A stretch of 64,000 nucleotides of DNA, taken from NCBI RefSeq assembly GCF_004193775.1, contig NC_041018.1, positions 41,706,677 to 41,770,676 of the forward strand. Reading direction: 5' to 3'. Of this stretch, positions 39,901 through 51,999 are shown in pieces. The notes under the pieces were generated by a model, which did no database searches, was not told the DNA's origin, and saw nothing but the letters and a program-made list of their open reading frames with translations. Within the stretch, counting starts at the first letter, position 1. Each line of letters opens with the position of its first letter. This DNA is from Glycine soja (Eukaryota; Streptophyta; Magnoliopsida; Fabales; Fabaceae). A program made the translations under genes and the position numbers.

Positions 39901-40550
39901 ATCAACTAGGTGCGCGGAGGATTGCAGTACTCAGTGCACCGCCAGTTGGGTGTGTACCGTTTCACAGAACATTGAGTGGTGGAATAGCAAGGAAATGTGT
40001 ACAAAAGTACAACAATGCAGTGGTGTTATTTAACGACAAATTGTTGAAGGAGATAAATTCCCTTAATCAGAACCTTCCAAACAGCAGGATTGTTTACTTA
40101 GATGTGTACAACCCTTTGCTTGATATCATTGTAAACCACCAAAAATATGGTAATTACATTACATATATATTTCACTTTATCTTTTGATAGAAATTACCAT
40201 TGATGAGCTTTTGTTTAGAAATGGTTAGTGAAAAAAGTAGCTAGGTAAAACTTTCGTTGTTTACAACCCTTTTGTTATGTATCACTTTAATTATAACAAT
40301 CTAAAATAAATTAATGGTTTTAATTAACTTTTGCAAAATGTTTCCTTGTCCTACTGCAGGTTACAAAGTCGGGGACAGAGGGTGTTGTGGCACAGGCAAT
40401 CTAGAGGTTGCATTGACATGCAACCATTTGGATGCCACATGTTCTAACGTTTTGGATTATGTGTTTTGGGATGGTTTTCACCCTAGTGAAAGCGTTTACA
40501 AAAAGCTTGTGCCCGCTGTTCTACAGAAATATATATACCAGTTTGCCTGA
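36944..40550 (+). CDS. GDSL esterase/lipase, EXL-like (gene 3)
   Basis: Predicted secreted SGNH hydrolase of 377 residues. Exons: 36944-37265, 39013-39143, 39226-39459, 39894-40149 and 40360-40550. Introns are GT-AG with phases 1,0,0,1. Signal peptide about 1-43 with core [12 protein letters not shown]. Block I is [12 protein letters not shown] (Ser62), block II lies in [14 protein letters not shown], block III is GSNDI (Asn195), and block V is WDGFHP (Asp352, His355). The Cys pair GCCGTG at the start of exon 5 is typical of the family. All catalytic residues are present. Exon sequence is closest to genes 2 and 4. The preceding gene ends 3.3 kb upstream, the closest spacing between consecutive GDSL genes here. 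Confidence 0.93.
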
Positions 40551-41454
40551 GCAATTTATCTATTTCCTTTTTACAGAAATCTACCTCTGATTTTTTATGT
40601 AAGTTCGGGCTTCATTAATTCTCAGCCACGTTGCTACCAAATAATTAGTTAGCTATATATGAAAGCTAAATATTCATGCATACAATTTCTAGAGGATTGT
40701 GGCTTTTTCAGACAATTGTAGCAGAAAGAAGTGCCTTTTAGATGCATTTTCTTTGAAGGTGTATCTCAAACTGATCGAATTCCTTCACTAGCAAATCTGG
40801 CCAGGAGAGGGATCATTCACCCTTTGGAATATTCCGATCGTCCAACATGCAACATTTTATATATTTTGAGTGCATAGCTTGCTCAAATGTATGGAAGCTA
40901 AATTGGATTGCCATTTTCTCAGCTTTGCGTAATGATTACAAGGTCCATTATCTTCAATTTCTCGCTTATTACCTAGTTGTTGTTCAGTCTTGACTCAGTA
41001 GTATGAAATAAAATTATTTTGTAATGAAAAAAGATCCGAGATAGAGGAAATAGTTGATTCATGTTTATGATATGCTATCTTGCTTTTAAATTTGATGTGG
41101 TATTTTTTATTCAATCATATTTTAAGGGGTCATGTAAATTTGATTCGAGTTTATGATTTGGTGGTATCTTGCATATGCTGCGGATTGACATTTAGTGCAA
41201 ATGTTTTGTGCTTCTAGTTGTCACATGATTCTGTTATGGTGGCATATATTTAAAGTGGGTCTCTTTGTATTTGTCTTGTTTAATTTTGCGGACCATACTT
41301 GTCCAGGTTGTCATTTTCTAATGCACGAGGAATGTTTTGGCTGAATTTGGATATAGGGACAGATTTATATTTTAAATTGATGGAGTTATTAGACTAGTTT
41401 TACTCTTTTGACAACGATAGAGTTTGAGTATCCGTTTAATTATGAATTATGAGT

Positions 41455-41485
<31 letters not shown>

Positions 41486-42169
41486 GGGTTGGATTTACGT
41501 TATGTTGAACTCAACTTAGTTCCAAAGGTAACTAATGTTTTAATTAAAAATCATTCTGTACATGTGAACAGAGATATTAATTAATAGGAGCTGGATGGTT
41601 GACTCCAAAGCTTCCCCCTTGTGATATTTCAAGGGAAAAAGCAATGTGTATCAAAATTTGGTCTGAGTTTTTAACTTGGACATGATTTTTACTGGTCAAT
41701 GATTTTTACTGGTCAATTTTACCCTTAGAGAAACCATATATACAGTAGTATATTCTTCACTCATCAACCCTAATTGTTTCCTCGACAATTTGGGATGAAC
41801 CAATGTTTCCAACTCCTGTGTTGAAGAAATTGAAGCAATTCATTTGTGGATGCTGCAATCAATAAAGTGGAAAATATTATAACAGCATTCTAGATTGATT
41901 AATACTAAAGAATTAATTGATATAGAAAACTGATCTAGAATGTTGATAGTGATATTGAAAAAATATCATCTTCTTGTACACGTACATCACAATGATTTTC
42001 TAGAAATTGATGTACGTTACCAATATAAAAAAGCATTTTCTTTTGTATAGTAGAGAATATTTAAACAATAGTTAAATCAAACGGCTATTTATCGGTTGAA
42101 AATAATGTTATAAGAAATTTCATTACAATAATTTCACATTTCTATTTTTTTTTTTAAAAGGAAGTAAAA
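40551..42169. other. 3' flank of GDSL gene 3, no gene assigned
   Basis: Contains an unassigned coding-like stretch at 40752-40877 and a (TG)n-poly(G) tract at 41449-41488. Otherwise nothing recognised. Confidence 0.4.
41449..41488 (+). repeat. (TG)n followed by a G20 homopolymer
   Basis: gtgtgtgtgtgtg runs into 20 consecutive G at 41469-41488. Such a tract can form G-quadruplexes and is also error-prone in sequencing, so its length is uncertain. Confidence 0.9.
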
Positions 42170-42420
42170 TTTTGATAAAATAAATATAACACTTAACAAT
42201 TATAAAATGCCTTATTTTAAAAGTTTGCTTATGGTGTCCCTAGCTATAATGGTACAGAAAATAAAAGATAAGATTAAAAGTTCTTAAATAGACCGTGTTT
42301 TGAATATATATCTAAATTATCATAAGAGATGAAATGGGTTTTGCACTATCGGTATATCAGAGCCCGATTGAAATAAGGTGTACGAGGATCTGAATTTCCT
42401 TGTCAACCAGCTGGTGACGC
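42170..42420. repeat. Intergenic block duplicated at 28076-28350 (copy B)
   Basis: Same order of shared words as the copy upstream of GDSL gene 2, including aacaattataaaatgcc, aaaataaaagataagatta, gaccgtgttttga, gggttttgcactatc and caaccagctggtga. Here no GDSL gene follows within the next 9 kb. Confidence 0.75.
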
Positions 42421-44070
42421 AATCTCTATCATTTTTCATATATTTATAAGTTTAATCAAATATCAAATTCTTATAGATAAAATTTTGGTATATATTAAGT
42501 GTATTAGGTGGCGTTATTAACTAGTAGTTAGCAGAACATCATCCCCAACTTGTACGGACGAGTCCAATTATGATGACATGATAATAATCATGTGATACAA
42601 TAGCAGATGGATATCAGTAGCAGTTGCAGAGTGCTTATATAATTAATTGAGTTCCCATGCATTAATGGAGTAATAACGAAGGCCACGCGGATTACTGGAG
42701 GAAAGTGTAACAACTACTACTCCAGTCTCCAGCATTCGTTGTTGCACCAGCTGTTTATTGATGTTTCAAATATGATCATGTGATTAAGTTTTATGGAGTA
42801 TGTACATTTATAAAACTTGTACTGCGAGATTTGTCGGCAAATTTAATCTATATAAGGCTTTTATTATAATAATAAAAAGGGAAAAAAATTATATAAGGCT
42901 ATTATTATTATTATTATACATGGAAGGAGTCAAAAGGGAAAAAATTATAGAAATGTTTTATAATTGCAAAATACCATTTTCAGTGCACTCATAATTTTTT
43001 AAAAAGAACTTTTTATTTGCAATGCATGCACGCACAGCCAAGTCTTGAACAAAAAATAATGAGAACACGCGATAGTAAAGTTCTGGTTAAATATAATATT
43101 ATTTTCTGCTTCAAAACTTTGTTATTTAAAGGAATAATAAAAAATATTAAATGATAGTATTAATCTTAAGAAAATATAACTAGAGTTAATTAAATTACCT
43201 TTTCTTAAAAGCATAAAACTTTTCACTTCCTTAAAATTTCCTTGTTTTATTTAAGGGAGATACTATTTAAGATATTAGAATAAGATTGGAAAACATAATT
43301 ATTTTTTTTCTAAAATAGCAATTTAATTGATATATATATATATATATATATATGTATGGAAATCAAAAGGTATTCTGAAATGAGGACAATTAGTTTTTTA
43401 AAATCAAATTTAATATGAGATCTAAACATGATGTACGTACTATGTAGAGGAGATATTTCATTTTCAAAAACTAATTAACTTCTCCAAGCGCACAATATTT
43501 TAATTTTCTGCTTTTATGTTGATACAAGGTGGTTGGCACTTGCAGAGCGAGTTATGGCAAAAGAGGGGGGAAACAGTCACCACATGGTCTGCATTATTTG
43601 CGGTTCGATTTTGAACCACCGGCTATTATTTTTATGTTATTAATAAGAAAAAAAACTATATATATAATTCGAAATTTATTAAAGGAGCCTAATCCATTTT
43701 ACTACTGTTACCTTATTATATCCCATTTTTGTTCTGATTTTGTCATCTCAGCCATATTGAACGTGATAGGTAAAGTGTGGTTACCATGCATGTTTACCAT
43801 CTAATAATTTCTCGGTTATCAGAGACACTTTCTTTAATTAGCGCATCATCAGCTTAGGCTTGGCCCACCTACTTCCGTGTAGTATCAATTAATTTTCTAT
43901 TTGTTTTCACGAGAATATGCACAACTCCAGTAACTCACCTTAATTTGTTCACCCTTTGGTTTTTCTTTGGTGATGCATGAGTCACTTAATGCAAGGGTTA
44001 GTTAAGGACAGATCGATCCAATTAAGAGGGAGCACGTGTCTCTCTCCCATATCCCTCTTCGATTCGTTTT
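42421..44070. other. Intergenic, no gene recognised
   Basis: AT-rich, with an (AT)n tract near 43328-43352. A CACGTG (G-box word) occurs near 44033. No readable ORF. Confidence 0.4.
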
Positions 44071-45300
44071 AATAAATAATAACTTTTGTCATTTATTGAC
44101 AAATACGTCTCTCAAATATGCAAATACACAAAATTTAGTTTCTGAAAATGTAAAAACTGCAATAAATATATCCTACCGTTAACTTCCGTCCGTCACCATT
44201 AATAAAGTAATTTACGTGGCACGGATGAATAAATTTGTCACTGAAATGTTTTTTTGACTTGTTGTCTTCTCACTCCGCTTGACAAATGTGTCCGTGAAAT
44301 ATGAAAATATAAAATTTAGTCCTCAAAAGTATAAAAAGTAAGACAAATATATCCGGACATTAATAATAGAACGTGACTAATTATTATTATTATTATTATT
44401 ATTATGTATTTCTAATTTACTGTTCATTTTCGTTTAATACTTATGCAATATATTTTTTAAATTGCCTTTTAATATATATATTTTTATTATTTTGATTTTC
44501 TTTTCAAACCTTAATCTTTGCTAATAAAAAAACTTTATCTTATATCTTATAAATTTTTTCAAACTTTAACTTAATTTTTTACTTTTAATCTTTAAAATTA
44601 TTTCATATCTCAATTTCAAATTAAGTACCCTTATATTTAGAATAAAAATAATATGTCAGAGTTTGTTGAGTAGAAAAAACATAATCGGTCACGGGACCAA
44701 ATTTAAATAAAAAATACAATAATATTCAAACTAATACAGAGGTTAACTTAAAAAAAATTAGTACAAAGGTTTATTACTTGCCTTTGAGACGTAGTGTTGT
44801 ATTTCTCATTGATTTAGAGTTTGCAGCGACCTTACATTTCATTTGACATATTATGTAACAGTATGTAATAAAGATTAATAAATAATTGAAGAAACAAAAA
44901 ATTATAAGAAATAAAAGACTTTCATTTTTTTAAATGGTAACTCAATTGATTAAATTTTGTGAGACTTTTTTTTTTTTTTTAAATAGTTGATTAAATTCTT
45001 TTTTAAAATAAATAAATTTGATTTCGCGGCCGATTGTGTTTTTTCTATTCAAAACTCTCGACATATTATTTTCAATTTAAATATAAGAGTACTTAAGTTG
45101 GAATTGAGATATGAAATAATTTTAAAGATTAAAAATTAGAAATTTTGTAGAAATTTAATAAAATTATAAGATATAAAATAATTTTTTTAACAACAAAGAT
45201 TAAGATTTGACAAGAAAATCAAAATAATAAAAATATATAGAGAATTTAAAAAATATATTACATAAGTACTAAACGAATAGAAGTACTTAATTATAAACAC

Positions 45301-45336
<36 letters not shown>

Positions 45337-45703
45337 GTTAATCACAATCTATTATTAATGTTCGGATACATTTGTTGTACTTTTTATACTTTCGGGGACT
45401 AAATTTTGTATTTATCTTTCAGTGATGCACCTCTCAATAGAGTGGAAAGACGAAAAGTAAAAAAAAAAATATTATGACAAATATGTCCCTATACTGACAA
45501 TCCACGTTGACAATCATTTTAGTGACAAATTTATCCCTCTATGTCACATAGACTACTTTATTAACGGTGACATACAGAAGTTAACGGTGTGATATATTTG
45601 TCGTACTTTTTACACTTTTGGGAATTAAATTTTGTAATTTCATCTTCTAGTGAAGCATTTTTCAGTGAATTACACATTGATGGACAAAAGTAGTTATTTA
45701 CCC
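44071..45703. mobile_element. Large fold-back element, 1.6 kb with arms of about 0.65 kb
   Basis: The left arm (about 44071-44700) is recovered in inverse in the right arm (about 45035-45703). Paired words include aacttttgtcatttattgac / tgatggacaaaagtagtt, ccgttaacttccgtc / agaagttaacggtg, caccattaataaagtaa / actactttattaacggtg and caaatttagt-type words on both sides. Also paired are (TTA)n at 44381-44405 with (AAT)n at 45301-45338, and ttttattattttgattttct with agaaaatcaaaataataaaa. No transposase ORF. The outer ends belong to the same family as those of the 58.5-60.0 kb element. Confidence 0.85.
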
Positions 45704-47919
45704 TATATTTATTTAACTAATATTTCTTTGATTTTGAGTCAAGTCGTTTTTTTCCCTAAATTCTTATATTTTACTATATTTATGTATTTTTATAGTTGTT
45801 GGGGGTACTTGTTCTTCTATCAAAGGATTTTTTTGTTGTGTTGAAAGGTCTTTAGAGTGGAAGGATCGTCTACTTGTTGTTTCTTGTTAAGGATTCAAGT
45901 GCATGATTATCGGACATAACGGTGGAAGAATACGTGTAAAAGACATTTCGACCCTCAAGTGTGAGTTCTGCTCAGAGCTATTAATGATATATAGTGGGTA
46001 GGGGAGAATGAATCAGTCCTCTTACTTAGAGACCCACCCCTTTTTATACTAATCTTATTGGACATGAGGTCAGTGGGTCTGTTACATCATAATTACCCGT
46101 TGAACATTACTTCTTCTATCATGCTTAGGTATCCCTAATTGAGTGTAGTGGTTATAATTGCGGTCGAATGGTGTTTATTGCTCGAACGTGCTAAGATTGA
46201 GGCATACTGTTTAGTATATGTGGATATGTGACCGAAAGATGTATTCGGTTTGGGTGTGCCTATTCAATATAAAAGTCATTTTTAAAGTTGTTTTTTAAAT
46301 TTTGTCCTCCTTAAATATTTTCTGAATTTTTTTACTTTACATTTTTTTTGGATATCATTATATTTTCTTGTCTATATGGTAGCCTAGGACCTTCTAATTT
46401 AAATGTTAATTAATTAACATGAAAAGCATAGGCGTTATCGTCGGTATTACTTTCTATATATAGAGCGAGTTCTGTGAGAAGTCTCGCATGGCGACAGTCA
46501 CAGTAATAATAAAGCCTATATGCATTTCATCTGACAAGGCTACAATCTAGCAAAAAGAAAGACTGATAAACAAAACCCTCCAAAACTTCAGTAAACCCAA
46601 AAATTAATAAAGAAATTAAAAACTGTATAGAATGAGCATGACATGTAGATTGTGGCTACTTCCCATACGATGAATGCTCATTTATATGTATCTAGGACCA
46701 TTGCAGGGTCTCAGTCTGTCACTTTATAAATTGTTTTGGATGGACTTCATGTACGTCTTTGACAACTTGTATAGACAGTGGTCCAGGAAGTTTACGATTC
46801 TAGCATTGCAATGTCACTACTGCATCATGCTATCTAGGTTTGTTTCAAAAAAATTAAACTGAACTAGCGTCGAACTATGCTAAAAAAATGGAACTGTTTT
46901 GAATAAAAAACTGAGCTGAATTGTTTCATACCTCAGTTTTAAAAAATTGAACTGCTCCAAAACCAAACTGCATGAACCAAACTGACTTGTATCTTATGAG
47001 ATTAAAAAATGTAAAAAAAAAATCCTTCAAAATAAGATGTTTATTGAGAATAATTCAAACAATTTGGAGTACTTTGGTAGCAGTTTGGAGTAATTCAGGA
47101 CAATTCAGAGTAGTCCAATTTAGTTTGTTCGGACTGTTTTTTACCGTTCAAATCAGTTCAGCTCATCTATTTTGTCCACCCCATTTCTATCACATTTTCT
47201 GTTGTACAAAAAGAAATGTTTACTGCTATTTGTTTGCTTGATAACAAACTAAGTTCTGGAGTAATTAAAGCTCTAGTACTATAACAGCCAACCTAATTGA
47301 TTAATTTATTTTTATAACAAGATTGAATTCATTAAAAATGATAGGACCCTGGATTTTAGCATGAGAAAGGCAGAAGATCAGACTTGAAAGTCTGATACAC
47401 ATGTCCTCAAAACCAATTAATCAGAAAAACTAATAAGGCGGCCTAAAGCAAAACGAAATGTTTATATATAGAAGCAGATAAACAAAAACACCAACTTAAC
47501 AAAGACTATCCTAGACATGTGTGGCTCTTGACATCATCTCCAAACACCAATATCGAGCCATTTTGAGGTTCCACTGATTCTTATGGAACCACAATTAAAA
47601 AGCACCAGCTAGCCAATAAATACTCTATCATAATTCAGAAAAACAAACTATGCATATCACCCAATTCAGCCATAACACCCTATCGATTAATTGTAGATTT
47701 GTAATAACTGATCTTCCATCAATCTTCTATTATAGTTACTTGCCATACACGAAGAAATACTCCGATATACTAATATATTGATTAACAGTCGACATCTGAA
47801 ATAAAACTTCAATCCCATAAATGGGTATAACATGACTAGATGAGTAAGAATAATAAATTAAGAGAAAAGGTGAAAAATATAATAGATGATGTAAATGTGA
47901 TTAAAAAACAGAGAGATAG

Positions 47920-47978
<59 letters not shown>

Positions 47979-48758
47979 AACTTAATTGTATTTGTAGTCT
48001 CATGAATCTTGAATCAGATATCTCTATCTAGATGTAGAAGCCAATTAATGTTATAAAGAGTGAGCCACAACTCTGCAAAACAACTGAATATTAATTGGGA
48101 TTTGGGAGACTCTTGATGAGATAAAGTTCCCAATTTAATTTTTTTTCCTTAAAATTACTTTATTTTACTCCGTCTGTCAACTTCTGAGTTCTGACCTTCT
48201 CTTCTCTTTGTCCGTTTGCTTTTATGGGCTTTGCTTGCCCATGCACGAGTTAGCTAGCAACGCTTGATCTATTATCAATATGGTTCAGAATTCAGACACA
48301 GACCAAGCGATAACTGCAAATGCTCTAATAACGACATATTTTCGTCTTATTTATTTTCGATCCCTCTCTTTATCCTTATATAGTAACCATATGTCAGTGT
48401 TCTTCGTTCTTTGCGCACAATACGTACGTTAACCATGGACCATCACCCTCTAGCTACATTTAAAAAGAAACCAAAAGAATCAAGATGGTGTATATATATC
48501 ATCTAACAATTTACATTTTTTAAGATTTTTTTTTCTTTTACAAATAAATCACTTTTAACACTGGAGATTTTTTAAAATATAGACGATGTATCAATATTAA
48601 TGGATGGTACGTTGATTCAAATAGTGTATATTTAACTTTCTTTAAATAATTAATGTTTTGTACATGAAAAAAAAAAACTTCAACATTGCCTTAAGTACTG
48701 TACATGTAAGTAGATTATTAGGAAAAAAAAACATGGGATATATTATTAACATTTACCC
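45704..48758. other. Intergenic, no gene recognised
   Basis: Moderately AT-rich. 46830-47170 carries degenerate inverted words (aaccaaact and agtttg/ggttc types) that suggest a small MITE. No convincing ORF. Confidence 0.4.
47922..47975. repeat. (AT)27 microsatellite
   Basis: 54 nt of uninterrupted AT. Confidence 0.95.
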
Positions 48759-50480
48759 TTTGTTTGGATGAAACAATTTAATAGGGGAATTCATTTTTTC
48801 AAGGAATTTAAAATGATTTATGATAAAATAGCTTGTTTGGATAGAATATTTGAAAGGAGATTTAATTTTTGGTATTTTTATGAATCATTTTGATTGACTA
48901 AAATAGTAAGATTTCAAATTCTCTCAAAAAATATAAAATTTGAAATTCTTTTTACGGATATACTCACTCTAACTCACGTTCTTGATCGCGACTCTTTTTC
49001 GCTCAACACTCACAATTACGGGTGACCAAGGTTTTTATGGCTGATATCGACATAAGTTGTTTTTCACTAACGTTGGCCGAGGTTTTTTCGGTTAGATTTT
49101 TTTTGTATGATGTCAACCAAAGTTATTTTTTGCTGATATCGGCTAAGATTTTTTTTAGATAATGTTGGTTAGGGTTATTTTCTTACTGACGTCACTCATG
49201 GAAAAATTTTGCTAATGTCGGCCAAGGATTATTTTGGCCTTTGTCATCCAGATTTTTTCAGTTGATGTTGACCAATGATTTTTTTGGCCAACTTTGGCTA
49301 GATTTTTTCTACTGATATCGGTCATGACTAACTTTTGAGTAAACACCTGTTAGGGTTTTTTAGCTGACGTCAACTAGGTTTTTCCAGCCAACACCAGTCA
49401 AAGCTATTTTTAATCAATATTGGTTAAGATTATTTTTTAGTCAATGTTAGTTAAGGTGTTTTGGCTGATGTCAACTAGATTTTTTTAGCCGGCATCGGTT
49501 ATGATTTTTTTGCTGACATCGATTAAGGTTTTCTGGCTAACATCAATCAGAGCTATTTCTTAACCACATTAGCTAGGTTTTTTGATTGATGTTAACTAGG
49601 ATTTTTTCTGCTAACACCAGCTAAGTATTTTTTATCGACATCGGGCATGACTATTTTTAGTTGACATCGACTAGGTTCTTACAGTTGACATCTACTAAAG
49701 TTTTTTCCGTCGACATCGGTCAGAACTATTTTTTAGCCAACATCAGCCAAGGCTATTTTATACCCGATGTTGGGTAGGGTTTTTTGTCCGACATTGATCA
49801 GAGCTATTTTTTTTAGCCAACTTCTACTAGGGATTTTCTTGCCAATGTTGACTAATGATGTTTTTTGGCCGACATTGGATAGGTTCTGTTGATCGGCATC
49901 AACTAAGTTATTTTTTAGCCAGTATTGGGTAGATTTTTTTGTCAACGCCTGCTAGAATTTTTTAGGCCAACCTAAAAATAGCCTTGGTCAATGTCATTCG
50001 AAAAAACCCTAGCCGGTGTTGGCCAAAAAAACCCTAGGCGACGTTGGTAAAAAAAATCTAACCAACATCGGCTGAAAAATAGACTCAACCAATGCTAGTC
50101 AAAAAATAGTCATGGCTGACATTAGCTAACAAATATCCTCGACATACTTTGACAACAAAAAAATCCTATTTAATGTCTACTAAAAAATAACCTTAGTTGA
50201 TGTCGGTTTAAAAATATCACTGGTTATGGTCAGACAAAATAACCCTAATTAAAAATATCAATATTTTATATTTATAAATTATTAAAAATTGAAAATATTT
50301 GTTAATTAATATTTCAAAATTAGATTGTTTTTATTTTCTATAAATTTTAATATTAAAATTTTATCTATTTAAAATATAAAATTAAAATTTTGCATATGAA
50401 AGAAATTGAATTGTCCTATTCAAACAAAAAATTTTAAACGGAAAAAATTTGAATTAATTTATCCAAACAAAATATTTAAA
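48759..50480. mobile_element. TIR element with inverted minisatellite core
   Basis: The ends are inverted: tttgtttggatgaaacaatt at left and aattaatttatccaaacaaa at right, with further A/T-rich similarity inside. The core (about 48990-50245) is a degenerate minisatellite. Units are about 35-45 nt, of the form gccgacatcggctagg followed by a T-run, in one orientation up to about 49965. From about 49975 they appear in inverse (ccctagccggtgttggcc with A-runs). No transposase. Reading frames across it give periodic peptides without domain features. Confidence 0.7.
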
Positions 50481-51913
50481 AAAAAATTAAAATCAAAACA
50501 ATTCAAATTCTAAACATTTCAAATTCCTTAAAATTATAAAATTCTTAAAAAAATAAAAAAAGTTAAAATTAAAACAATTCTAATTCTAAACATTTTAAAT
50601 TCCTTAAAATTATAAAATTTCTAATGCAGACAGAAGCTTATAGTTCCGTGAGAAGTCATTCAAGGATAACGGATTGAAGATTGAAAACCGAATGCTTGAT
50701 CCTCACCAAAGAAAGCGAAGATGTAAAGGTTTAGGTTAGTTGCATAGGGCAGGTATAAGGGAATCGTACGGACCATATTCATAACCATACACGGTCCACC
50801 ACCTAACGCCATGCCACTAATTTACTGCTGCAACACAACTGTGATACCTTGAATATCTTGTTACAAAGCTACCTTCCTTATCTACTTTGCTAAATTAATA
50901 ATTATTGGACTTAATAGTATTTTGATTCTTTCATTATGATTTATGTGTAATCTCAATCCTTTAATATTTTATTCATTTAAATTCTTAAATTTACAACTGT
51001 TATAATAAAGTTTTCTTTGTAATCATTACAATCTCTTCATTTTGTTTACTAAAAACTCTATTTTCATTTTTTTTCAAAAGATCCATGAATTGAATAAGTT
51101 TAACCATTTTAAGTCTCTTCATCAAAATTCACTATTTAATTAAAATTTCACTCACGATCCTAAATTAAAGGGTCACAAATTTTCTCATCTTCTACCTTAA
51201 CTTCACATTTAATAATACTAGTATATTTCAAGTATTATGGAAAAGTTGACTTTATGAATTTTTAAATCATTTTTATGCGGACTAACCTAGTTTTTTTAGA
51301 AATATCACAAATATCTTTATTAGAAAACAATCATACTCAATTCAAATTATAATACCATTATGAATATTTTAAAATATTTAACAAAATTGTATATAACTGA
51401 AATTTAAATTTAAGACCATGAGTTAAGTTGGATCAACATTCATATATAAGTTGATGCAGGCATTGCATGGTTAACATTCTAGTTTTTTGTTTGAAAAAAA
51501 ATTGAATTTTGAATTTTAGTTATCGTAAAATTAATTAGTTAAATAGAGAGTACTAAAGATTGGATCATAATAATCAAGAAATTGTAGGACTAAATTGAGT
51601 GAAAAATGTTGAAGAGTTAAAATTACATATTAGGGAGATAAAAAAATCAGTTAAATCTTTATTTTATTTTTTGTTTATTCATCAAAAGTGCACGAGTAAC
51701 TTTTTATATATGGACATAAAATCTTCCACGGTTTTGACAAAATTGTATCTAGTGCGGATTATAATTATTTTTTTTCAAAAAACAATGCACACCAAACATG
51801 TTGTAGTAATTCAGTAAACAATATTTTATAAAATAAAATTATGGGATATATAAAAAAAAAGCATTTAATTAATCGTCGAGGCCTCATGCAGTTATTGCAT
51901 GTGGTTATGATCC
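50481..51913. other. Intergenic upstream of GDSL gene 4
   Basis: AT-rich and no gene seen. Confidence 0.4.
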
Positions 51914-51925
51914 TTTATATAATAT
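51914..51925 (+). promoter_or_regulatory. TATA box region of GDSL gene 4
   Basis: ttatataatata lies 75-86 nt before the start codon. Confidence 0.55.
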
Positions 51926-51999
51926 AACCTTCCCTGAGACACCATAGTGAACAACAAGTCTTACATTAGGTGGAGGATATTTAGAAACAGCTAGCAACT

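Noticed and set aside
44381..45338. (TTA)n and (AAT)n tracts read as two independent microsatellites
   Set aside because: They are mirror positions in the two arms of the same fold-back element.
49733..49945. Minus-strand 70-codon ORF with a periodic peptide (NVGQKTxLxN)
   Set aside because: The period follows the minisatellite unit. It has no start context and no domain, and lies inside the TIR element.
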